Shown: positions 1 through 6,014, counted from the first letter of the stretch. The stretch: DNA of 13,302 nucleotides from DATNIB01 sp035604685 (GCA_035604685.1 DATNIB010000017.1:1-13302), one strand, 5' to 3'. Numbers and translations: made by a program. Notes: generated by a model not told the origin, from the letters alone.

Positions 1-84
1 GAGGGTTCCCCGTTGGAGGTGGCTTTCGATCGCACGGAGCGCGTCCACGATGTCATCGAGACGATCCTGATCCCTCCGGGTCAC
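1..84 (-). CDS. HEPN-domain (DUF86/HepT-like) toxin, N-terminal fragment
   Basis: The first 28 codons of a minus-strand gene run off the left edge. It starts at GTG (84-82), which overlaps the TGA of the upstream nucleotidyltransferase gene in a GTGA junction, so the two are probably translationally coupled. The visible residues include RDQDRLDDIVDALRAIESHL, an amphipathic helix typical of the start of DUF86/HEPN proteins. Known family role: HEPN (HepT) proteins act as RNases and growth inhibitors and are neutralised by a partner MNT nucleotidyltransferase that adenylylates a tyrosine near the R-x4-6-H active site. That active site lies outside the window, so activity cannot be judged. The call rests on the short helix plus the classic MNT-HEPN gene order. 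Confidence 0.72.
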   Translation of the reverse strand, partial: MTRRDQDRLDDIVDALRAIESHLQRGTL

Positions 85-620
85 AGCGGGATGGCTTCCA
101 TCTCGGCTTCTGCCTTGACCCGAGGCCGGAGACTGTCGAACGGGACGACGTCCACATGGCGCCCGAGCACTCGGCTCAACTCGCGCTCGAGTGCCCCCAG
201 ACCCACCAAGCCGGTTCCCGGGGTGAGATCGACCAGGAGATCGACGTCGCTGTCAGGCCGATCCTCCCCACGCGCGACACTACCGAAGACCCTGAGATTC
301 ACTGCGCCGAGCCGCGCGGCCGTGGCCAACAGTGCTTTCCTTCGCTGCCGGAGGCGGCGACCCGTCGGTGTGTCGGGCAAACCCGGCCGCGCATTCGGAT
401 CGGCCTTCAGTTCCACGACCAGGCTGTGACCGGTCGCGGCGACCAGGCGCACCAAGGTGCTCAAGGCAGGCTCGCGTCGCCCTGACTCGTAGGCGCTGAC
501 AACGCTCTGGGCGATCTCGGCCCGCCGTGCCACGTCCGACTGCGACAGCCGGGCACTTACTCGGGCTTCGCGAAGCAAACGACCGGCCGACGGGTTCTCG
601 GCCACAGCTGAGGCTATCAC
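81..620 (-). CDS. XRE helix-turn-helix fused to MNT-type nucleotidyltransferase (MntA-like antitoxin)
   Basis: A 179-residue, two-domain cytoplasmic protein. Residues about 15-64 form an XRE/Cro-type helix-turn-helix (LSQSDVARRAEIAQSVVSAY). Residues about 85-179 form a minimal nucleotidyltransferase domain with the GSVARGE motif (G113, S114), the Asp pair D125/D127 and a third acidic residue D157, so the catalytic set looks complete. Known family role: MntA adenylylates and inactivates HepT. The fused HTH suggests it also represses its own operon. The next gene downstream begins within its stop codon (GTGA) and looks like the HEPN partner. The start used is GTG at 620; a second GTG at 605 is possible and neither has a convincing Shine-Dalgarno sequence. 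The antitoxin role is inferred from family and gene order. Confidence 0.85.
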   Translation of the reverse strand: MIASAVAENPSAGRLLREARVSARLSQSDVARRAEIAQSVVSAYESGRREPALSTLVRLVAATGHSLVVELKADPNARPGLPDTPTGRRLRQRRKALLATAARLGAVNLRVFGSVARGEDRPDSDVDLLVDLTPGTGLVGLGALERELSRVLGRHVDVVPFDSLRPRVKAEAEMEAIPL

Positions 621-670
621 TGATCGTCTATGGGCATCTTCACCAGGGGATTCTGGGGGCCCTTTGCATA

Positions 671-698
671 CGTATAGCAGTACCTTGACTTAGGTAAA
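671..698 (-). promoter_or_regulatory. Candidate promoter of the XRE-MNT/HEPN operon
   Basis: Reading the minus strand, TTTACC (698-693), a 16-nt spacer and TATACG (676-671) resemble -35 and -10 hexamers. This leaves a leader of about 45 nt before the GTG at 620. The TATACG lies in the palindrome ATACGTAT (668-675). The assignment is by eye only. Confidence 0.3.
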
Positions 699-712
699 GC
701 ACCCCGGTTACC
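681..712. promoter_or_regulatory. Candidate shared operator with TACC/GGTA half-sites
   Basis: Between the divergent XRE-MNT and HTH-ClpN genes, TACCT (681-685) is mirrored by AGGTA (692-696). GGTAA (693-697) is mirrored again by TTACC (708-712). The three alternating half-sites overlap the predicted promoter elements of both genes. A dimeric HTH protein bound here could repress both directions. Both flanking genes encode HTH domains, so either could be the binder; this is inference. Confidence 0.4.
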
Positions 713-714
713 CT
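685..714 (+). promoter_or_regulatory. Candidate leaderless promoter of the HTH-ClpN-zinc-finger gene
   Basis: TTGACT (685-690), an 18-nt spacer and TACCCT (709-714, fits TAnnnT) are followed after only 6 nt by the ATG at 721. No Shine-Dalgarno sequence lies between. In actinobacteria this spacing is the usual sign of a transcript that starts at the A of the start codon. Confidence 0.5.
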
Positions 715-720
715 CAACGG

Positions 721-1632
721 ATGCCGTCACATCTGCTCGGGGTGGCCGAGATCGCGGCGATGCTCGGGGTCAGCCGCCAGCGCGTACATCAGCTGATCCA
801 AGAGTCGAGCGACTTCCCGGTTCCGGAGGCCGAGTTGGCTGGGGGACGTATCTGGGCGCGCTCAGCCGTCGCGGCCTGGCTTTCGGCTCACCCAGAGCGC
901 GTCCTCGGTGATCGGGTGCAGCGGTCCGCACTTGACCAATTCAGTGACGCGGCGCGCAAGGTCGTCATCCGGGCACAACAGGAGGCCCGCCGGCTCGGCC
1001 ACAACTGGGTCGGCACCGAGCACTTGCTCCTCGGGCTGCTGTCCGAGGAGGCGTCCGATATCACCGCTGCCCTCGGCGCCATCGGTGTCGAGCGGCACGG
1101 GGCCGAGGCGGACATCCGAGCCGAGCTGCCGCCGCACGATGCCGTGCCAGAGGGACCAGCCCCGATGACCCAGCGCGCGGCCGACGTCCTCCAGACCGCG
1201 CTGGGGAAGGTTGAGCGCGACGGTTCGGCGATCGTCGAGCCCCGGCACATCGCGTTGGCCCTCACCGAGTCCGGCGGCGTCGGCGGCGACGTCCTCGCCG
1301 GCCGCTCCGGGCAGTCCGGAAGCGAGCTCACGCAGTCCCTCGCAGCCGCCATCGAAGCCGAAGACGCCCGGCCACCGGTCGCCGCCGCTGCATCGCCAGC
1401 CACCCTGAACTGCTCGTTCTGCGGCAAGCCGGCGGCCGAGGTGGCCAAGCTGATCGCTGGTCCGGCCGTCTACATCTGCAACGAGTGCGTCGGCCTGTGC
1501 GACGACATCCTCGCCGAGCAGCTCGACGAGCACGCGGTCCGCCGACCGAGTGGACCGGCGCGGAGCGCGGTCGAGTCCCGTCTCGAGGCCATCTCCGTCG
1601 AGCTGACCGCACTACGGAGCATGTTGCTCTGA
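721..1632 (+). CDS. HTH-ClpN(double)-ClpX zinc finger fusion protein lacking AAA+ ATPase
   Basis: A 303-residue protein with three recognisable parts. Residues about 4-56 form an AlpA/excisionase-type helix-turn-helix (GVAEIAAMLGVSRQRVHQLI), ending in the wing and W-rich segment typical of that fold. Residues about 71-210 form a double Clp-N domain: the first repeat holds FSDAARKVVIRAQQEARRLG and VGTEHLLLGLL, as in ClpC, and the second starts near 149 and is more diverged. Residues 231-267 form a ClpX-type C4 zinc finger with C231/C234 and C253/C256 and the hallmark KLIAGPAVYICNECVGLC. A short predicted coiled-coil tail ends the protein. No Walker A/B or other ATPase part exists. Known roles: Clp-N domains bind adaptors and substrates; the ClpX finger dimerises and binds substrates and adaptors. 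A DNA-binding regulator or a decoy/adaptor linked to Clp proteolysis is inferred. The domain calls are firm, the function is not. Confidence 0.88.
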   Translation: MPSHLLGVAEIAAMLGVSRQRVHQLIQESSDFPVPEAELAGGRIWARSAVAAWLSAHPERVLGDRVQRSALDQFSDAARKVVIRAQQEARRLGHNWVGTEHLLLGLLSEEASDITAALGAIGVERHGAEADIRAELPPHDAVPEGPAPMTQRAADVLQTALGKVERDGSAIVEPRHIALALTESGGVGGDVLAGRSGQSGSELTQSLAAAIEAEDARPPVAAAASPATLNCSFCGKPAAEVAKLIAGPAVYICNECVGLCDDILAEQLDEHAVRRPSGPARSAVESRLEAISVELTALRSMLL

Positions 1633-1648
1633 GCCGATCGGGTCACCC

Positions 1649-1680
1649 GTCGGGCCGGCGCCCGCCCGGTGGCCCCCGAC
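1649..1680 (+). terminator. Possible terminator hairpin between convergent genes
   Basis: GTCGGGCC (1649-1656) can pair with GGCCCCCGAC (1671-1680) with a two-base bulge, 16 nt after the stop of the HTH-ClpN gene. There is no U tract. The placement between convergent genes is the main support. Confidence 0.3.
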
Positions 1681-1726
1681 CGAACTCCCTCGCAGGGATG
1701 CCGGTCAGGGGGATCGCCGGCCATGG

Positions 1727-1882
1727 TCAGCGCCGGGCGCCCCGCGAACTTCCCCTGCTGAATGCGAACCCGGCCACCCAGCAGGCGAACATGATGACGG
1801 CGGCGATCCAGAGGAGGTGGATGGCGAATCCGAGCCCTGCGAAGAGGACCGCCATCACCAGGACGAGAAGGAAGATTCCCAT
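1727..1882 (-). CDS. Small hydrophobic membrane protein (51 aa)
   Basis: Reading the minus strand, an ATG at 1882 opens 51 codons ending in TGA (1727-1729). The protein is almost entirely hydrophobic: it starts MGIFLLVLVMAVLFAGLGFA, a second hydrophobic stretch follows (about residues 20-41, containing IHLLWIAAVI), and a short basic tail ends in GARR. It resembles the small hydrophobic one- or two-helix proteins common in actinobacterial genomes, whose function is unknown to me. No good Shine-Dalgarno sequence is visible, only a weak AGGCTGG. An insertion sequence ends 14 bp upstream of the ATG, so the native promoter region has been displaced. Before insertion the gene would have followed the sensor kinase gene by roughly 75-80 nt on the same strand. 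Confidence 0.65.
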   Translation of the reverse strand: MGIFLLVLVMAVLFAGLGFAIHLLWIAAVIMFACWVAGFAFSRGSSRGARR

Positions 1883-1896
1883 GCAGCCAGCCTAAG

Positions 1897-1910
1897 CTTG
1901 CAGTTAAACC
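1897..1910 (+). repeat. Left terminal inverted repeat of the IS
   Basis: CTTGCAGTTAAACC is an exact reverse complement of 3703-3716. It lies 12 bp from the transposase stop codon and 14 bp from the start codon of the neighbouring 51-aa gene. Confidence 0.9.
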
Positions 1911-1922
1911 CTCGCCGGCAGC

Positions 1923-3275
1923 TCATGCCGCCTTCTTGACCGGTGGATAGCGGGTTCTCGGTGGTCGTCGAGTCCCTTTGGGCCGTCCTGGTCCGGCCCG
2001 TGAACGTTTCGGCGGACTGGCCGGCGAGCCGATCGTTGCACGAAGTCGACGAAACCCCCGTCGCACACGTGCCGGCGTGAGCTGCGTCGGATCGCGGGGT
2101 CGTTCCCAGGGAAGCCGGAGGTCTTGGACGAGGCCACGAGCGAGCCGCAGCTGGGTGAGCACCGCCAACACGAGCCAGGTCCAGCGGTCGGCCTGCTCCG
2201 GCGTGCACAGTGATGGTGTCGTCCACCCGAGGGTGTGCTTGGCGAATCGGAACGTGTGCTCGATGTCGAAGCGACGCAGATAGGCGCGCCAGCACCGCTC
2301 CAGGTCGGGCTCACCTTGACCCGACCACCACAGCCACAGCGTCTTCTTCGTGCGCGCCGTCGGCCTGGGCAGGTGCTCAACCTCCAGGCGGATGACCGTC
2401 CCCTTCACGATCGGCGGTATGCGGTGGCCGGCCCAGCGTCCCCGGCCAATGAGTCGCGGGTGCACGCCATGCCAGGCATCGACGGTGACCGTGCCGTAGC
2501 GGGGGTCAGACGCGATGAGGCTGGCCGACCGCTCGGGCCAGGTCGCCGGCTCCGAACACTTGAAGCGTCTGCCATGGCGAGGGGGGCGGCCACCGGTCTC
2601 GGGTGGTCGGTTGGGGCGCGCTGGAGGGTCCGAGTAGAAGACCCGGTCGTCGCGGATGCGGGTGAGGACCTCACACCGCACGTCGGTGAGGTCGTGACCG
2701 ATGGCGATCGGGTCGTAGCCGGCGTCGCAGACGAAGAGTGGAACTTCTCGATCGACCGGAAGGAGCCCCACCAAGCGGCGGACCTGGTCCACCGTCGCCG
2801 TCGTGGCGTCGCTCTGGGGCGTGATCCGCATCGCATCGAGAGGCGCCGTCCAGCTATCGGGCGCCCAGTTGAGCTGGCACATCCACTGGTAGCTCCAGCC
2901 CGCCACGATCGGTTGGCCGGCCGAATGTTTGGAGGCCGAGTAGTAGAAACCGCGTTCGGGGCTGCACTCGGCATCGCAGCGATCCCAGGTCGAGGCATCG
3001 ACGGCGAAGACGAGGGGCCAGGCCTTCGGCTGGTGCTCGATGAGGAGTTGACGGAGGCCCCCCTCGTCGATGCCGCCCCGGGCCAGCGCCTTGTAGAGGC
3101 TGCCGTGGGATCGTCGGAACTCTGGTTCGAGACTCAACGCTGGGACCGATCCGACCGCTGAGGGCGCACCCAGCACCGCGTCACAGAGCTCGAACAGGGC
3201 GTCGCCCCAGCGAGTGAAGCACCCGTAGAGGCCGGTCCGGAAGCGGACCAGGTCGCCTGCACCGGGGCTGGCCAT
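1923..3275 (-). CDS. DDE transposase (IS701/DDE_5-like, NF041680-type)
   Basis: A 450-residue transposase starting at ATG 3275. The conserved N-terminal segment (FRTGLYGCFTRWGDALFELC) begins at about residue 11, as I remember for this family. The catalytic acidic residues appear to be D93 (FAVDASTWD), D184 (VCDAGYD) and E339 (FDIEHTFRFAKHTLGW). The C-terminus has a basic Pro/Arg-rich tail with GRPKGTRRPP. Known family role: a DDE recombinase excises and inserts its own element through the terminal inverted repeats. The reading frame stays open to 3644 upstream, but that extension is low-complexity and runs through the opposite-strand DUF6788 gene, so it was rejected. The only purine-rich stretch before the ATG (GGGAG) touches the start codon and lies in the arm of an inverted repeat, so translation may be kept low. 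Confidence 0.88.
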   Translation of the reverse strand: MASPGAGDLVRFRTGLYGCFTRWGDALFELCDAVLGAPSAVGSVPALSLEPEFRRSHGSLYKALARGGIDEGGLRQLLIEHQPKAWPLVFAVDASTWDRCDAECSPERGFYYSASKHSAGQPIVAGWSYQWMCQLNWAPDSWTAPLDAMRITPQSDATTATVDQVRRLVGLLPVDREVPLFVCDAGYDPIAIGHDLTDVRCEVLTRIRDDRVFYSDPPARPNRPPETGGRPPRHGRRFKCSEPATWPERSASLIASDPRYGTVTVDAWHGVHPRLIGRGRWAGHRIPPIVKGTVIRLEVEHLPRPTARTKKTLWLWWSGQGEPDLERCWRAYLRRFDIEHTFRFAKHTLGWTTPSLCTPEQADRWTWLVLAVLTQLRLARGLVQDLRLPWERPRDPTQLTPARVRRGFRRLRATIGSPASPPKRSRAGPGRPKGTRRPPRTRYPPVKKAA

Positions 3276-3276
3276 C

Positions 3277-3304
3277 TCCCAGACAGTATTACTACTGTCT
3301 GGGA
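3277..3304. promoter_or_regulatory. 28-bp inverted repeat at the IS divergent promoter and transposase start
   Basis: TCCCAGACAGTA (3277-3288) and TACTGTCTGGGA (3293-3304) are perfect 12-bp arms around TTAC. The arm begins one base upstream of the transposase ATG. It could be an operator controlling both IS genes. Alternatively it could form an mRNA hairpin that hides the transposase ribosome-binding region when transcription enters from outside, a strategy known in several IS elements. Confidence 0.7.
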
Positions 3305-3335
3305 TAGAAGCTGGGATACTCCGCCTGGAGGACCG

Positions 3336-3695
3336 ATGGCCCGAATGACCCCTGCGCAACGGCTGGCCAACTACGAACAGCGCTATCGGGAGCTGGCCGG
3401 CCAGTTGGCCGGGATCGGCCTCATCTCCTCTGGAAGCCTCACCCGCCGCTACACGCACTGCGCCACACCGGGCTGCAAGTGCCACGCAGACCCGCCCCAG
3501 CCCCACGGGCCGTATTACCAGTGGACGACCAAGGTGAGCGGCAAGACCGTCACCCGGCGACTCAATGCTGCCGAAGCGAAGCTCTATCGCGAGTGGATTG
3601 ACAACGACCGGCGGATGCGCCGTCTCATCGGCCAGATGCGCCACGTGGCGGCCAAGGCGGGCGAGATCCGCCTCGAGGAAACCTCAGCCAGGTGA
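3336..3695 (+). CDS. DUF6788-like IS-associated protein
   Basis: A 119-residue protein starting at ATG 3336, with GGAGG (3327-3331) 4 nt upstream, the clearest ribosome-binding site in this part. The N-terminal helical segment (about 1-30) precedes a compact motif, GSLTRRYTHCATPGCKCH, then HGPYYQWTTKVSGKTVTRRL, and a C-terminal basic helix (about 77-112). C42, C47, C49, H50 and H57 could bind a metal, which is inference. The pattern matches what I recall as DUF6788, a family often beside transposases; its biochemical role is not known to me. It is divergent from the transposase and lies inside the terminal repeats, so it is part of the element. It may act as a transposition accessory or regulator binding the palindrome between the two genes. 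Confidence 0.8.
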   Translation: MARMTPAQRLANYEQRYRELAGQLAGIGLISSGSLTRRYTHCATPGCKCHADPPQPHGPYYQWTTKVSGKTVTRRLNAAEAKLYREWIDNDRRMRRLIGQMRHVAAKAGEIRLEETSAR

Positions 3696-3702
3696 CACCG
3701 GA

Positions 3703-3716
3703 GGTTTAACTGCAAG
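3703..3716 (-). repeat. Right terminal inverted repeat of the IS
   Basis: GGTTTAACTGCAAG is the exact reverse complement of 1897-1910. It starts 7 bp after the DUF6788 stop and marks the right end of the element. Confidence 0.9.
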
Positions 3717-3781
3717 TTAAGAAGCTCTTAGGGCCCGCAATACCCCCCGGCGGGGCGTCGCCGGCGACGGCGGACGCTCAG

Positions 3782-5128
3782 CTAGCGCAAGCGGGCCCGG
3801 CTCGCCTCCGCGCTGGCGCGCGGGTCCCCGGTCGGTCCGTCGTCGCCGACGATCGGCGCCTCGGGAACCGAGAGCCCGCGCCGCGCCGGAGACCTGCGCC
3901 ACCACACCTCCATGCGCGCCCCCCCGAGCGGGGCGCGCCCGACCGACCAGCTGCCCTGGGTCGCCCGGACGACGGAGTCGGCGATAGCCAGACCGAGACC
4001 GGCGCCCCCGGGTGACTCTGTGGCCCGGTGAAAGCGGTCAAAGATGAACGGCCGCTGCTCCGCCGCGACACCGGGCCCACTGTCGTCGACGCGTAAGGCC
4101 ACTCGGTTGCCCGTCACCTCGACCGCCACCTCGACTCGGCCGCCTCGCCCCGCGTACTTGCAGGCGTTGTCGACCAGCACGCTGATCAGCCGGTCGATCC
4201 ACTCGGCCGGCGCCTGGAGGACCAACGGGTCCCCCGTCGCTTGGCGGAAGCTCAGCCCGACCCCTCCCATCTCCGCCACGGCTTGGAACCGGTCCGTGCA
4301 CGCCGCCGCGACGGCCCGGACGTCGCAGGTGTCACGGGAGTGCCTCTCGGCGGGCTCGTTGTCCGTCCGGGCCAACCACAAGAGGTCGTCGACGATCCGG
4401 CGGAGCCGCCGCCCCTCATCGGCCACCCGGAGCAGGACGGCCTCGTAGGCCTCGGCGTCCCGGCGTCGGCTGAGTGCCAGGTCCACCTCGGCCTCGATGA
4501 CGGTGAGGGGGGTTCGTAGCTCGTGAGAGGCGTCGGCGGTGAACTCCGCCTGGCGGCGCCGCACCAGCTCGAGCGGAGCCAGCGCGCGTAGACCGATCGT
4601 CAGCGCCCCGGCGAAGACGGCGAGGAGCAACGCGATGCCGAAGATGAGTTCGGGGAACCACAGTGCGTCCCCCACGCGCTGGATCTCGGTGACGCTCTGG
4701 CCGACCACCAGCCAACCCGAGCCCGCCCTGGTGGCCTCGAAGCGGAACTGGGTCTGGCCGACGAGGAGCGTCTGGGGCGCGGTGCTCCAGGCCCGCCGCG
4801 GCAGGGTCGGCGCGCCGCTGGTCAACGCGGTCACCGCGCCCGACCGCGCCACGCTCCAGACGAACGAGGGTGCGTCGTCGAGGTCGGCACCTCGATCGAC
4901 TCGCGGCGCGGCGTTGGTGCGCGAGGCCCCGGTCGGCGGAACCGACAGGACGAGGCGGTTGGCGTCGGCCAGCCGCGTCGAGAGCCGCGCGTCGACCTCG
5001 TGCGTCAGCCGGTGGACCACAAAGGAGTTCAAGACGAGGACACCGATCACGTAACAGGCCATCACGAGCGCGGTCGCCACGGCCGCCACCCTCGCCGCGT
5101 GGGTCCGGTTGGAGCTGGTCGACCTCAC
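3782..5128 (-). CDS. Two-component sensor histidine kinase without HAMP domain
   Basis: A 448-residue membrane kinase. Transmembrane helix 1 covers about 13-38, an extracytoplasmic sensor of about 120 residues follows, and helix 2 covers about 159-181. The dimerisation domain carries the H-box DASHELRTPL with phospho-acceptor H202. The ATPase domain has the N-box around N321 (DNACKY), the G1 box DDSGPG (348-353), FDRFHR and the G2 box GAGLGLAI (375-382). Only about ten residues separate helix 2 from the H-box helix, so no HAMP domain fits. A 37-residue Arg/Ala-rich tail follows the ATPase domain. It starts at GTG 5128, overlapping the response-regulator stop by four bases (GTGA), so the pair is co-translated. 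The signal is unknown; the lipoprotein encoded upstream is one candidate partner. Confidence 0.93.
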   Translation of the reverse strand: MRSTSSNRTHAARVAAVATALVMACYVIGVLVLNSFVVHRLTHEVDARLSTRLADANRLVLSVPPTGASRTNAAPRVDRGADLDDAPSFVWSVARSGAVTALTSGAPTLPRRAWSTAPQTLLVGQTQFRFEATRAGSGWLVVGQSVTEIQRVGDALWFPELIFGIALLLAVFAGALTIGLRALAPLELVRRRQAEFTADASHELRTPLTVIEAEVDLALSRRRDAEAYEAVLLRVADEGRRLRRIVDDLLWLARTDNEPAERHSRDTCDVRAVAAACTDRFQAVAEMGGVGLSFRQATGDPLVLQAPAEWIDRLISVLVDNACKYAGRGGRVEVAVEVTGNRVALRVDDSGPGVAAEQRPFIFDRFHRATESPGGAGLGLAIADSVVRATQGSWSVGRAPLGGARMEVWWRRSPARRGLSVPEAPIVGDDGPTGDPRASAEASRARLR

Positions 5129-5793
5129 GGCGCCACCAGGCGGTAGCCGCTGCCGCGAATCGTCTCGATGCGAGCGGCACTCGCCCCGAGTTTGCGCCGC
5201 AGGCGGGCGATGTGCACGTCGATCGTGTTCGAACCAACGGCATCGGCCTCGTCGGCCCAGACCTGCACGGCAATCGTCCGGCGGCTGATGATCGCCGGAG
5301 CTCGGCGGAGGAGGAGCTCGACCAGCGCGGCTTCCGTGGCCGTCACCGTGATCCGCTCACCGGCCACCGTCAAGTCACGAGTGGCCGGGTCGAATCTGAT
5401 GTCACCACATTCGAGCTGCGGCTCGAGCGTGACCGCCGGTCGGCGCTGCAGCGCCGACAGTCGAGCGAGCAGTTCGGAGAAGTCGAACGGCTTCACGAGG
5501 TAGTCGTCGGCGCCACTGTTGAGGCCGCTCACCCGGTCCGACGGCGCGTCGCGCGCGGTCAGCATGAGAATGGGCGTGTGGACGCCGATGCGCCGAGCCC
5601 ACTCGAGCACCTCGACGCCGCTCATCTTGGGCATGCGCCAGTCGAGGATGGCCACCGCATACTCGTAGGTACGAAGGTGATTCACCGCCGCATCACCGTC
5701 GGCCACCGCGTCCACCACGTAGCCGTTCTCCCGCAGCCCGCGGGTCAGCACGGATCGCAGGGCAGTGTCGTCCTCAGCGACCAGCACCCTCAC
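5125..5793 (-). CDS. OmpR/PhoB-family response regulator
   Basis: A 222-residue regulator if started at GTG 5793, which places RVLVAEDD at the N-terminus as usual for the family. The receiver domain has the acidic pair E7/D8-D9, phospho-acceptor D51 (ILDWRMPKMSG), T79 and K101 (VKPFD). A winged-helix DNA-binding domain spans about 128-222, with the usual VGSNTIDVHIARLRRKLG and IRGSGYRLV. Phosphorylation by the overlapping downstream kinase should promote dimer binding to tandem DNA repeats. An upstream ATG at 5850 would add 19 residues unlike the family, without a ribosome-binding site. An AAGGA lies about 11 nt before the GTG, somewhat far. A direct repeat at 5922-5940 may be its own operator. 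Confidence 0.93.
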   Translation of the reverse strand: MRVLVAEDDTALRSVLTRGLRENGYVVDAVADGDAAVNHLRTYEYAVAILDWRMPKMSGVEVLEWARRIGVHTPILMLTARDAPSDRVSGLNSGADDYLVKPFDFSELLARLSALQRRPAVTLEPQLECGDIRFDPATRDLTVAGERITVTATEAALVELLLRRAPAIISRRTIAVQVWADEADAVGSNTIDVHIARLRRKLGASAARIETIRGSGYRLVAP

Positions 5794-5921
5794 AAGCGAC
5801 CGGCATCCTTCGACTGGCGGTGGCCGAGACGATGCGATCGAACCGTCCATCCGTCGCCGTATCGCCCCGCTCCGAGCCTCGACGTTCGGTCTTGGCCACG
5901 GCTCAAGCTAGACCTCGATGC

Positions 5922-5940
5922 TGACGACACCATGACGACA
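5922..5940 (-). promoter_or_regulatory. Direct repeat with 11-bp period, candidate response-regulator operator
   Basis: TGACGACA occurs at 5922-5929 and 5933-5940 (TGTCGTCA twice on the coding strand of the regulator), giving an 11-bp period. OmpR/PhoB-type regulators bind head-to-tail repeats with this period. It lies about 130 bp upstream of the regulator GTG, in the 221-bp gap after the lipoprotein gene. I saw no other clear element in that gap. Confidence 0.45.
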
Positions 5941-6014
5941 GACAGGTCGGTCGCCCAGAGTCGGGGAGCAGCCACCGCGGCACCGGATCCAGGGCCGGGG
6001 GCCTCACGGCGCCA

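Larger units (their letters stand above)
1897..3716. mobile_element. Insertion sequence with DDE transposase and divergent DUF6788-like gene
   Basis: The element is bounded by 14-bp perfect inverted repeats (CTTGCAGTTAAACC at 1897-1910 and its complement at 3703-3716) and is about 1.82 kb. It encodes a 450-residue transposase on the minus strand and a 119-residue Cys/His-containing protein on the plus strand. A 62-bp divergent promoter region holds a 28-bp near-palindrome. The flanks CTAAG (1892-1896) and TTAAG (3717-3721) match in four of five bases and may be a decayed target duplication. The transposase looks related to IS701/DDE_5-type enzymes (from memory). Both genes and both ends look intact, so the copy may be recent or active. 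Confidence 0.88.

Noticed and set aside
3276..3644. N-terminal extension of the transposase to an upstream start at 3644
   Set aside because: The extra 123 residues are unlike the family, cross the palindrome and the divergent promoter, and run opposite the DUF6788 gene.
3717..3781. Terminator after the kinase or a GGGTAT sigma-B-type promoter for the 51-aa gene
   Set aside because: GC-rich short repeats are present but no clean stem with a U tract. The GGGTAT (minus strand, near 3740) has no GTTT at the proper distance.
5794..5850. ATG 5850 as the response regulator start
   Set aside because: It adds 19 residues not seen in OmpR-type proteins and has no ribosome-binding site; GTG 5793 places the receiver strand at the N-terminus. 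Not fully excluded.
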